This document shows positions 1 through 8,292 of a DNA stretch of 39,643 nt, piece after piece. Origin of the DNA: an uncultured Flavobacteriaceae bacterium (GTDB taxonomy: Bacteria; Bacteroidota; Bacteroidia; Flavobacteriales; Flavobacteriaceae); NCBI GenBank assembly GCA_937937185.1, contig CALDCO010000064.1, positions 1 through 39,643 on the forward strand. Reading direction: 5' to 3'. Under the pieces are notes generated by a model that saw nothing but the letters and a program-made list of their open reading frames with translations, did no database searches and was not told the DNA's origin. Each line of letters starts with the position of its first letter. Position 1 is the first letter of the stretch. The translations under genes were made by a program, and so were the position numbers.

Positions 1-270
1 GACGGTTATATTACTATGGCTGGATTATTGTGGCAATATGCATTAGCAACAGGCTTATTCGCCATCTCTAATATTTTTGCGTATTATTACTTGTCTCTAG
101 ATAAATATGTACCAGTTATTATCTCTGGCGTTTTCGGATTACTTCAAATGGGCTTGGTCATTTGTTTTCATAATAGTTTAGCACAAGTCGTAAGCATGCA
201 AATTGTAGCGATGGTCTTATTGCTTATTGTACAATTGGTCTTTTTCTTTTTAGACAATTTGGAGAATTAA
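1..270 (+). CDS. C-terminal fragment of a polytopic membrane protein, possibly a polysaccharide/O-antigen flippase (5' end outside window)
   Basis: Frame is open from base 1 (DGYITMAGLLWQYALATGLFAISNIFAYYYLSLDKYVPV...); hydrophobic helices; followed by a glycosyltransferase. Confidence 0.5.
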   Translation, partial: DGYITMAGLLWQYALATGLFAISNIFAYYYLSLDKYVPVIISGVFGLLQMGLVICFHNSLAQVVSMQIVAMVLLLIVQLVFFFLDNLEN

Positions 271-462
271 GCAGAAGACTAATTTCTTTTCTTTTTTCAT
301 TGAAGTGATTTAAACTTTTTAGAGAAAAGCGCCGTGTTTTTTAGCATCATCCTGTCCCGAAGCTTCAGGATATTTCAGGATCTCACTCGTTTTCGATATG
401 ATGTGATACTGATAGGCATCAGCATGACCAAGTTTGTTTCATTTACTAAAGGCGTTTAATAA

Positions 463-595
463 ACAAAAAAGGCTAGGCTTACGAAAATTTGACTAAATTT
501 TTCGTTCAATGCCTGAATTTCAGAAACTCGCTGCCTCAAGACAGGCTAAAGTCGAGAACTATTCGGTTAAACTTTCTGTAGACCATAAAAAAATT
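463..595 (+). repeat. Dispersed intergenic repeat family 2, copy 1
   Basis: 'aaaaaaggctaggcttacgaaaatttgactaaatttttcgttcaatgcctgaatttcagaaactcgctgc' recurs almost exactly at about 15383. Confidence 0.6.
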
Positions 596-757
596 AGCAT
601 TTTACAGCTGTTTTTGATCCAGCCAAAAAATGAATATAAATAAACCTATCGCGCATCTTAAACCACTCGCCGACACCAAACCGCATTCCAACTAAAAATA
701 GCTCTTTTTTAAGCCTATTTTTAGCAAATTTGTAAGCAACCCCAAAACAACGAACAC

Positions 758-1966
758 ATGAAACTTGCCATTGTAACGGCGTATCCGCCAAGTAAAGTCA
801 CTTTAAACGAATATGCCTACCATTTAGTAAAACATTTTAGACAACACCAAAACGTTACAGAAGTCATTTTATTAAGCGATACCACTAAAGGTGAAAAAGA
901 GATTTCTTTTAAAGAAAAAGGGTGTAAAATTACGATTAAATCATGTTGGAGCTTTAATAGCTACTTCAACCTCTTCACCGTTACAAAAGCCATAAATAAA
1001 ACCAAGCCAGATGCGGTGTTGTTTAATTTACAGTTTATGAAATTTGGTGATAAAAAAATCGCTGCGGCCTTAGGCTTGCTATTACCATTGGCGTGTAAAT
1101 TAAAACGCCTTCCTAATATTGTATTATTACATAATATTTTAGAAGAAGTCGATTTAGGGAATGCCGGGTTTACATCTAATCCATTCATGCAAAAAATATA
1201 TGGGCTTATTGGTACAACATTAACGAAACTCCTTTTACAAGCCGATGCGGTAGCAGTAACGATGCAAAAGTATGTTACGGTATTAGAGAAAAAATATAAG
1301 GCTAAAAACGTACAATTAATCCCGCACGGGACTTTTGATGTGTCAACAGACGCTCCAGCATACAACTTACCTAAAGGCCCATTACAAATTATGTCTTTTG
1401 GAAAATTTGGTACTTACAAAAAAGTAGAATTATTAATTGAAGCCGTTGAAAAAGTAAGACAAACCACAGGCTTAGATTTAGAAATAGTGATTGCCGGAAC
1501 AGATAACCCCAATGCGCCTGGCTATTTGGCAAGTGTAGAGAAACAATACCAAGAGGTGCCACAATTACGATTTATGGGTTATGTAGAAGAACGTGAGGTT
1601 CCTATTCTTTTTAAAGAAGCCGCTGTTGTGGTATTTCCTTATACGTCTACCACAGGAAGTTCTGGAGTGTTACACCAAGCTGGAAGTTATGGTAAAGCTG
1701 TAGTGATGCCCAATTTAGGCGATTTGGCATTATTAGTAAAAGAGGAAGGCTATAAAGGCGAATTTTTTAAACCCACTAGCGTTAATAGTTTAGCAAAAGC
1801 GATAGCGGCTATTGTGACTAGTGAAACCTATAGAGTGGCTTTAGAAAAAGCAAATTATAAGGCCGCAACGGCTTATCCCATGTCTAAAATAACAGAACTG
1901 TATTTAAATGCTTTTGAAACCATTCTTAATAGGAAAGAGCTGAAGAAAAATGTGTTGTTAGCTTAG
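758..1966 (+). CDS. Glycosyltransferase family 4 protein
   Basis: 402 aa; GT-B pattern MKLAIVTAYPPSK..., LLIEAVEKVRQTTGLDLEIVIAG..., VVVFPYTSTTGSSGVLHQAGSYGKAVV. Confidence 0.88.
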   Translation: MKLAIVTAYPPSKVTLNEYAYHLVKHFRQHQNVTEVILLSDTTKGEKEISFKEKGCKITIKSCWSFNSYFNLFTVTKAINKTKPDAVLFNLQFMKFGDKKIAAALGLLLPLACKLKRLPNIVLLHNILEEVDLGNAGFTSNPFMQKIYGLIGTTLTKLLLQADAVAVTMQKYVTVLEKKYKAKNVQLIPHGTFDVSTDAPAYNLPKGPLQIMSFGKFGTYKKVELLIEAVEKVRQTTGLDLEIVIAGTDNPNAPGYLASVEKQYQEVPQLRFMGYVEEREVPILFKEAAVVVFPYTSTTGSSGVLHQAGSYGKAVVMPNLGDLALLVKEEGYKGEFFKPTSVNSLAKAIAAIVTSETYRVALEKANYKAATAYPMSKITELYLNAFETILNRKELKKNVLLA

Positions 1967-1995
1967 CTTATTTATTTAGAAATCGCAGCAATAAT

Positions 1996-3672
1996 TTACT
2001 TCCTCTTATTAACCCTAGAAATACTATCTGCCATAATTAAAGCATTATACGCATTTACAATTTTACCAGATTTTGAAAGCGAACTAAAAGGGACTTTTTC
2101 CTTCTCTTTGCTTTTTGAAGGTTTATTAACCATGATATCAATAGGAAGGCCAGATTCCATAATAATCTCCTTAACCTCAGCGGCGGTTAAATTAGGGTAG
2201 TATGAAAAAATTAAAGCTGCAACTCCTGAAACTACGGCTGATGATAATGAAGTTCCCGAATCTATTGCAATATCATTCCAATTGAAACAATTAATTTTAT
2301 GACCCGGAGCGAATATATCCACTTCTTTTTTACCATAATTAGAGGTCGAACGCACTAATGTTGAATCTAACTCATGGGTTGTCGCTCCCACTCTTAAAAA
2401 ATTATTAGCGTACTCAATACCATCATCTAATGCATCATTAGGGTAATTGTAATTCTTGTCTAAGTCTTCTCCATCATTTCCAGAAGAAGTGATTACCAAT
2501 ACATTTTTACTTTCTGCATAAATAATGGCCTCTTTTACCCATTTAGGGTGTAATGAAAATGATTTGCCAAAACTCATATTAATGACTCTGGCACCATTGT
2601 CGGTAGCATAGCGAATCGCTAGAGCAATGTCTTTATCAAATTCGTCTCCAGAGGTCGATGTGTTTAAACACATTATTTGAGCTGTGTCAATAATTCCTTT
2701 AACTTCTTTGTGATTTATTTTAGACGCTATTAACGATACTATTTTAGTTCCATGACTTATTTTATTTGTACCATCTACTTTATTGTTCCCATAAGGGAAA
2801 TCGCTTATGTCATTAAAATCATCTTTGGTGAGATATCTACCATTATGTTTTATATTCAGATTTTGTTTTATCATTTTCTCCTGCACCTTTTGCCTTTCAA
2901 CTAAGGTTTCATTATTAATATCATATCGCAAATACGTTTTCATATAGGATATGTATTTTTTTTTCTCTTCATCTTTGATAGCAGGCAGCAAAGAATCTAA
3001 TTGTTTTTGGTCATAATTTTTTTTTAGAAAATACGTATTTAAAATAGCTTTAGATTTATTATATTTCTTTTGAATTCCTATATAACGATTTAGATTACTT
3101 TTTCGTTTCTCAAGCTCTTTGTTATACTTTTTCAATGCGCTTTGATAGATTTCATATTGTTTTTTCTCATTTAATGACACTTCTTTTAAAGAAAGGTTTT
3201 TGTACTTAAAATCATATTTTTTTATGATCTCAGTGTATGAAAAGCTGGAAAAAACAACACTATCATTTTTTTGTGTTCCTATATAATTCCAACCATGGAT
3301 GTCATCAATATATCCGTTACTATCATCATCGATGCCATTTTCAGGGATTTCCTTCGGGTTTACCCAAATTTGATTTTTTAAATCCTTGTGTTTAATATTA
3401 ACTTCAGAATCTAATACCGCTACAATAATAGGGTGGGCTTTACGTTTTTTCAATAATTCTGTATATGCTCTTTCGAGACTTATACCTGGCAAACTGTCTT
3501 TTTCAATGTCTTTTAGATGCCAAAATTTTAAGCCGTTTTTGGAGAGGCTCTCGTTTTTCTTATAAGATGTAGAATTAGCCAAAGCAATCGCTTTATACTT
3601 TGGTTGACAAGAAAAACTTAACCCAAATAAAACAGTAATTAAAGCTGGTGTAAAAAGGTTTCGTGTGGGCAT
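1996..3672 (-). CDS. S8 family serine peptidase, lipoprotein (tandem copy A)
   Basis: Lipoprotein-like N-terminus (LFGLSFSCQPKY); S8 Asp (VAVLDSEVN), His (SHGTKIVS), oxyanion Asn (SSGND), Ser (SGTSLSSAV). ATG at 3672; the ORF track starts at an upstream TTG. Confidence 0.9.
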   Translation of the reverse strand: MPTRNLFTPALITVLFGLSFSCQPKYKAIALANSTSYKKNESLSKNGLKFWHLKDIEKDSLPGISLERAYTELLKKRKAHPIIVAVLDSEVNIKHKDLKNQIWVNPKEIPENGIDDDSNGYIDDIHGWNYIGTQKNDSVVFSSFSYTEIIKKYDFKYKNLSLKEVSLNEKKQYEIYQSALKKYNKELEKRKSNLNRYIGIQKKYNKSKAILNTYFLKKNYDQKQLDSLLPAIKDEEKKKYISYMKTYLRYDINNETLVERQKVQEKMIKQNLNIKHNGRYLTKDDFNDISDFPYGNNKVDGTNKISHGTKIVSLIASKINHKEVKGIIDTAQIMCLNTSTSGDEFDKDIALAIRYATDNGARVINMSFGKSFSLHPKWVKEAIIYAESKNVLVITSSGNDGEDLDKNYNYPNDALDDGIEYANNFLRVGATTHELDSTLVRSTSNYGKKEVDIFAPGHKINCFNWNDIAIDSGTSLSSAVVSGVAALIFSYYPNLTAAEVKEIIMESGLPIDIMVNKPSKSKEKEKVPFSSLSKSGKIVNAYNALIMADSISRVNKRK

Positions 3673-3682
3673 AGGCAATTGT

Positions 3683-5359
3683 TTACTTTCTCTTACGCCT
3701 CTTAGAAATACTATCTGCCATAATTAAAGCATTATACGCATTTACAATTTTACCAGATTTTGAAAGCGAACTAAAAGGTACTTTTTCCTTCTCTTTGCTT
3801 TTTGAAGGTTTATTAACCATAATATCTATAGGAAGACCAGATTCCATAATAATATGCTTAACCTCAGCAGCTGTTAAGTTAGGGTAGTAAGAAAAAATTA
3901 ATGCCGCAACTCCTGAAACTACAGCAGAGGAAAGAGATGTGCCATAATCTACTATGGGTTCGTCCCAAGCTAAACAATCTATACGTGAACCTGGAGCAAA
4001 TACATCTACCTGTTTTTTTCCATAATTAGAAAAACCACTTGCTAATGTTGAATCTAGCTTGTTAGTAGTAGATCCTACTTTTAAAAAATTATCGGCATAT
4101 TCAATACCATCATCTAGTGCATCGTTAGGATAATCATAATTAGTATCTAAATTTAAGCGACTATTCCCTGCTGAAGTGACTATGAGTACATTTTTACTTT
4201 CTGCATAAGTTATAGCATCCTTTACCCATTCTGGATGTAATGAAAATGATTTGCCAAAACTCATGTTAATTACTCTGGCTCCATTATCTACGGCATAGCG
4301 AATCGCTAGAGCAATATCTTTATCAAATTCGTCTCCAGCGGTCGATGTGTTTAAACACATTATTTTTACAGTGTCTATAATACCTCTGATCTCTTTGTGA
4401 TTTCTTTTGTGAGCTATTACAGATGATATTTCAGTACCGTGATAAAAATTTTCTATGCCAGATACGTTATTATTTCCATAAGGGAAATCAGTTAAATCGT
4501 TTGCATCATCTTTTGTATGATACTTACCATTATGTTCTAAATTTAAATTCTGTTTTATTATTTTATGTTCTGATTTTAATCCTAAAGCAATTGTAGAATC
4601 ATTAATATCATTATCTAAATAGTATTTCATATACGACATGAACTTTTTCTCTTCTTTATCCTTAACAATGTCTATTATAGAATCTATTTGCTTTTTACTA
4701 TAGATGTTATTTGGAAAATATTTATGTAAAATTGATCTGGATTTTGTGTATTTTCGTTTTATCCTATTATACGTCTCTAAGTTGTTTTTTCTCTCTTCAA
4801 GCTGTTTTTTGTAAGCTGTTTTTGCTCGTTGATAAGTTTGGTATTGTTTTTTTTCAATTGTAGGTATTTCTTTTAAGGAAGTGTTTTTAAATTTAGAATC
4901 ATATTGTTTTAATACTTCAGTATAAGTAAAACTAGAAAACACCACACTATCATTGTTTTGAGTACCTATATAATTCCAGCCATTTATGTCGTCAATGTAA
5001 CCATTGTTATCATCGTCTATACCATTGTCAGGGATTTCCTTTGTATTTACCCATATTTGATTTTTTAAACCCTCTTGTTTAATATTAACTTCAGAGTCTA
5101 ATGCAGCTACAATAACGGGATTGGCTTTACGTTTTTTAAATAATTCTGTATATGCTCTTTCGAGACTTATACCTAATATGCTATCTTTTTCGATGTCTTT
5201 TAAGTGCCAATATTTTAAGTCGTTTTTGGACAGGCTCTCGTTTTTCTTATAAGATGTAGAATTAGCCAAAGCAATCGCTTTATACTTTGGTTGACAACAA
5301 AAACTTAACCCAAATAAAACAGTAATTAAAGCTGGTGTAAAAAGGTTTTGTATGGGCAT
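3683..5359 (-). CDS. S8 family serine peptidase, lipoprotein (tandem copy B)
   Basis: Paralog of copy A; triad motifs VAALDSEVN, YHGTEISS, YGTSLSSAV; near-identical 3' end and spacer. ATG at 5359. Confidence 0.9.
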   Translation of the reverse strand: MPIQNLFTPALITVLFGLSFCCQPKYKAIALANSTSYKKNESLSKNDLKYWHLKDIEKDSILGISLERAYTELFKKRKANPVIVAALDSEVNIKQEGLKNQIWVNTKEIPDNGIDDDNNGYIDDINGWNYIGTQNNDSVVFSSFTYTEVLKQYDSKFKNTSLKEIPTIEKKQYQTYQRAKTAYKKQLEERKNNLETYNRIKRKYTKSRSILHKYFPNNIYSKKQIDSIIDIVKDKEEKKFMSYMKYYLDNDINDSTIALGLKSEHKIIKQNLNLEHNGKYHTKDDANDLTDFPYGNNNVSGIENFYHGTEISSVIAHKRNHKEIRGIIDTVKIMCLNTSTAGDEFDKDIALAIRYAVDNGARVINMSFGKSFSLHPEWVKDAITYAESKNVLIVTSAGNSRLNLDTNYDYPNDALDDGIEYADNFLKVGSTTNKLDSTLASGFSNYGKKQVDVFAPGSRIDCLAWDEPIVDYGTSLSSAVVSGVAALIFSYYPNLTAAEVKHIIMESGLPIDIMVNKPSKSKEKEKVPFSSLSKSGKIVNAYNALIMADSISKRRKRK

Positions 5360-5369
5360 AGGCAATTGT

Positions 5370-7046
5370 TTACTTTCTCTTATTAACCTTAGAAATACTA
5401 TCTGCCATAATTAAAGCATTATAAGCATTTACAATTTTACCAGATTTTGAGAGCGAACTAAAAGGTACTTTTTCCTTTTTTTTATCGAAGGAAGGTTTAT
5501 TAACAATGATATCTATAGTAAGGCCAGATTCCATAATAATCTCCTTAACCTCAGCGGCGGTTAAATTAGGGTAGTAAGAAAAAATTAATGCCGCAACTCC
5601 TGAAACCACTGCTGATGAATGCGATGTTCCTGAATGAGTCGTATCCCCATTCCATGTTAAACAATTAATGCGATACCCAGGAGCAAATACATCCACTTCA
5701 TTTTTACCATAATTTGAAGATCTATTTACTAATGTCGAATCCACCTTATAGGTTGCTGCTCCAACTTTTAAAAAATTATCGGCATATTCAATACCATCAC
5801 CTAGTGCATCATTAGGGTAATCGTAACCATTATCTAAGTCAATTCTATCATTCCCAGCAGAAGTGACTATAAGTACATTTTTACTTTCTGCATAAATAAT
5901 GGCCTCTTTTACCCATTCAGGGTGTAATGAAAATGATTTGCCAAAACTCATATTAATGACCTTAGCCCCGTTATCTGCAGCGTAACGTATCGCTAATGCA
6001 ATATCCTTATCATAAGCATCACCAGCAGCGAAAGTATTTAGACTCATTATTTTTACAGTGTCAATAATACCCTTAACGTTATTATGGCCTCTATTGCAAG
6101 CTATTACAGATGACATTTGAGTGCCGTGATAAAAATTTGATGTGCCAGATACGTTATTATTCCCATATGGAAAATCGTTGATGTCATTAGCGTCGTCGTT
6201 TGATTGGTATTTACCATTGTGATTAACATTTAAGTTTTGATTAATGCCTTTATTTTCTTCTTTTTTACCCAAAGCAATGGTCGTATCATTAATATCATTA
6301 TCTAAATAGTATTTCATATACGAAATATATTTTTTCTCCTCTTCATCATTAACAATATTAATTATTGAATCTAATTGTTCTTGGGTATAAGTATCGTCTG
6401 GAAAATACTTGTGTAGTATTGTTCTAGATTTGTTATATTTTCGTTGTATTCTATTGTACGTTTCAAGGTTTTTATTTCGTTCTTCAAGCTCTTTATTTAA
6501 TCTTTTTAATGCTCTCTTATAATTTTCGTATTCTGTCTTTTCGTCTTCAGGTAACTCTTCTACAGTTACGTTTTTGTATTTGGAGTCGTACTTTTTAACA
6601 ACCTCAGTGTATGAAAAGCTGGAAAAAACAACACTATCATTTTTTTGTGTCCCTATATAATTCCAACCATGGATGTCATCAATATATCCGTTACTATCAT
6701 CATCGATGCCATTTTCAGGGATTTCCTTTGGGTTTACCCATATTTGATTTTTTAAACCCTCGTGTTTAATATTAACTTCAGAGTCTAATACCGCTACAAT
6801 AACAGGATTGGCTTTACGTTTTTTTAATAATTCTGTATATGCCCTTTCGAGGCTTATACCTAATAAGCTGTCTTTTTCGATGTCTTTTAAGTGCCAATAT
6901 TTTAAGTAGTTTTTAGAGAAACTCTTGTTCTTCTTATACAATAAAGGGTTTGTTAAAATAATTGCTTTATACTTTGGTTGGCAAGAAAAAATCAATCCAA
7001 AGAAAATAGTAATTAACGCTGGTGTAAAAAGGTTTCTCAAAGGCAT
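5370..7046 (-). CDS. S8 family serine peptidase, lipoprotein (tandem copy C)
   Basis: Paralog of A/B; VAVLDSEVN, YHGTQMSS, SGTSHSSAV; N-terminal LIFSCQPKY lipobox-like segment. Confidence 0.9.
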   Translation of the reverse strand: MPLRNLFTPALITIFFGLIFSCQPKYKAIILTNPLLYKKNKSFSKNYLKYWHLKDIEKDSLLGISLERAYTELLKKRKANPVIVAVLDSEVNIKHEGLKNQIWVNPKEIPENGIDDDSNGYIDDIHGWNYIGTQKNDSVVFSSFSYTEVVKKYDSKYKNVTVEELPEDEKTEYENYKRALKRLNKELEERNKNLETYNRIQRKYNKSRTILHKYFPDDTYTQEQLDSIINIVNDEEEKKYISYMKYYLDNDINDTTIALGKKEENKGINQNLNVNHNGKYQSNDDANDINDFPYGNNNVSGTSNFYHGTQMSSVIACNRGHNNVKGIIDTVKIMSLNTFAAGDAYDKDIALAIRYAADNGAKVINMSFGKSFSLHPEWVKEAIIYAESKNVLIVTSAGNDRIDLDNGYDYPNDALGDGIEYADNFLKVGAATYKVDSTLVNRSSNYGKNEVDVFAPGYRINCLTWNGDTTHSGTSHSSAVVSGVAALIFSYYPNLTAAEVKEIIMESGLTIDIIVNKPSFDKKKEKVPFSSLSKSGKIVNAYNALIMADSISKVNKRK

Positions 7047-7183
7047 ATACAGAATTTATTAGATCCTGTTTAATTTAAAGTGTATTGAGTTCGATCTAAG
7101 GATTTGGTTTAAAAAAAGCCATCAAATTGATTTTGCAAAGTGAAACAGAGAAAAATGATATCGGAAATTATGCTTTTTAATGA

Positions 7184-7757
7184 ACTACCCCAAGGCAGGG
7201 CCATCGAGGTATCAATATAATGCTAGTTGATTTGAATGTACTTTTTTATATTCTTTTTCCATTCCTTGATTTTTCAAATACTTCCTAATAACTTCTTCGT
7301 TTGAGTATTGACCAACTGCATTTACATAAAAACCACTTGTACAGAACTTACCGCCCCAGAGTTTTGCCTTGACCTCAGGAAACTTTTGAAATAATTGTTT
7401 TGCTGTGATACTTTTTAACATTCTAACCATTTTTGAAACTGAATAAGTTGGAACACTTTGAACTAAAAAATGAACATGATCTGACTCATAACCTATCTCT
7501 ATAAAATGCAATTCATAGCGCTTAGATATTTCTAAACAAATCTCTTTTAATCCCTCTCCTATTTCTTTTGTTATAACAGATTTTCGATACTTCAATGGAA
7601 AAACCAAATGATACAGCAACAAACTTTTGTTATGTCTTTTTATAATATGCTCACCCATTTTCCGAAAGTACACTTTTTCAAAGTGTTTTGAAAAACTCTC
7701 TGTTTTTCAAACTTTTCAGCTAAACCCCGAGGCAGAGCCTCGAGGAATTCTTAAGAT
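7184..7757 (-). mobile_element. IS200/IS605-family insertion, tnpA only (boundaries approximate)
   Basis: tnpA flanked by related hairpins at 7188-7209 (ccccaaggcagggccatcgagg) and 7725-7745 (ccccgaggcagagcctcgagg); the junctions lie where the host repeat alignment breaks. Confidence 0.8.
7212..7673 (-). CDS. tnpA: IS200/IS605-family Y1 HUH transposase
   Basis: 153 aa; HUH motif SDHVHFLVQ, catalytic Tyr context EEVIRKYLKNQG, YHLVFPLKYRKSV. Confidence 0.92.
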   Translation of the reverse strand: MYFRKMGEHIIKRHNKSLLLYHLVFPLKYRKSVITKEIGEGLKEICLEISKRYELHFIEIGYESDHVHFLVQSVPTYSVSKMVRMLKSITAKQLFQKFPEVKAKLWGGKFCTSGFYVNAVGQYSNEEVIRKYLKNQGMEKEYKKVHSNQLALY

Positions 7758-7979
7758 TAAAAATTAACTTGGCTTCAATACCGTTTTCTATCGAAAAGCA
7801 CTACCATTGAAGTATTTCTTAATTCGCTTGTATTATAATTCACATTCCTTGTTTCTTCTTATCGACTATTTTTTACTCACAATTAAATAACAAAAAACTT
7901 GTCAGTTTGAACACTATATAAAATTTTTATTTTATTTCTATAACTGACGTAAATTTTCTTAAATCGAAATCATGTTAAT

Positions 7980-8171
7980 CTAACACCAACCTCCTGTATT
8001 TAGAGGAGAGGACCAGCAAGCAGTATCTTTCGCATCCTTAGTGAGTGGTTTGGGTTTAGCCCCCTGCACTTGACAGCCTCCAGACCCTCCTTTAATGTTT
8101 CTTGTTAGTTCGTCATTTAAACGCACTACTACTGTTTTTTTTAGGCTTAACTTTATTTTCTTTTTTTTCAT
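7980..8171 (-). CDS. Class I lanthipeptide-like RiPP precursor peptide (orphan)
   Basis: 63 aa MKKKKIKLSLKKTVVVRLNDELTRNIKGG|SGGCQVQGAKPKPLTKDAKDTACWSSPLNTGGWC: Lys-rich leader of the Bacteroidota LxLxK...L(N/D)xE...GG type, Gly-Gly, then a core with 3 Cys and several Ser/Thr. Confidence 0.7.
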   Translation of the reverse strand: MKKKKIKLSLKKTVVVRLNDELTRNIKGGSGGCQVQGAKPKPLTKDAKDTACWSSPLNTGGWC

Positions 8172-8199
8172 AATAACTGTTTTAGTTTAATTAATGTTA

Positions 8200-8207
8200 C
8201 AAATATA
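8200..8207 (-). promoter_or_regulatory. Bacteroidota -7 element (TATATTTG) for the RiPP precursor
   Basis: Perfect TAnnTTTG on the minus strand, about 30 nt upstream of the ATG at 8171. Confidence 0.55.
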
Positions 8208-8241
8208 TCCAATTTAATGATCGTACTAACATGTTTTTTGT

Positions 8242-8280
8242 AGTTAGCTTTCTATTTTCATGGAAAATAGAAAGCTAACT
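8242..8280. promoter_or_regulatory. Perfect 18-bp inverted repeat, 3-nt loop, between regulator stop and RiPP promoter
   Basis: AGTTAGCTTTCTATTTTC-ATG-GAAAATAGAAAGCTAACT; no T-tract on either strand. Confidence 0.7.
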
Positions 8281-8292
8281 TTAGTGCAAAAT

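Larger units (their letters stand above)
7086..7978 (+). repeat. MITE-like repeat family 1, copy A, interrupted by an IS200-type insertion
   Basis: Left part 'tgagttcgatctaaggattt...aaagtgaaacagagaaaaatgatatcggaaattatgctttttaatga'; right part 'aaaattaacttggcttcaataccgttttctatcgaaaagcactaccat' and 'ctgacgtaaattttcttaaatcgaaatcatgttaat' match the other copies. Confidence 0.75.

Noticed and set aside
594-791. 65-aa minus-strand ORF
   Set aside because: Overlaps the start of the glycosyltransferase; no signal or domain features.
961-1365. 134-aa minus-strand ORF
   Set aside because: Antisense to a well-supported glycosyltransferase; composition looks like shadow coding.
1996-7046. Tandem S8 array as an assembly duplication artefact
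   Set aside because: The copies differ at many positions across the gene, so they are not collapsed or duplicated identical sequence; long reads would still be useful.
7086-7978. Composite transposon or TnpB-containing IS605
   Set aside because: Only tnpA is present; no TnpB-like ORF and no second IS copy in the window.
7980-8171. Type I toxin peptide
   Set aside because: No hydrophobic TM stretch; the Gly-Gly leader and Cys/Ser/Thr core fit a RiPP precursor better.
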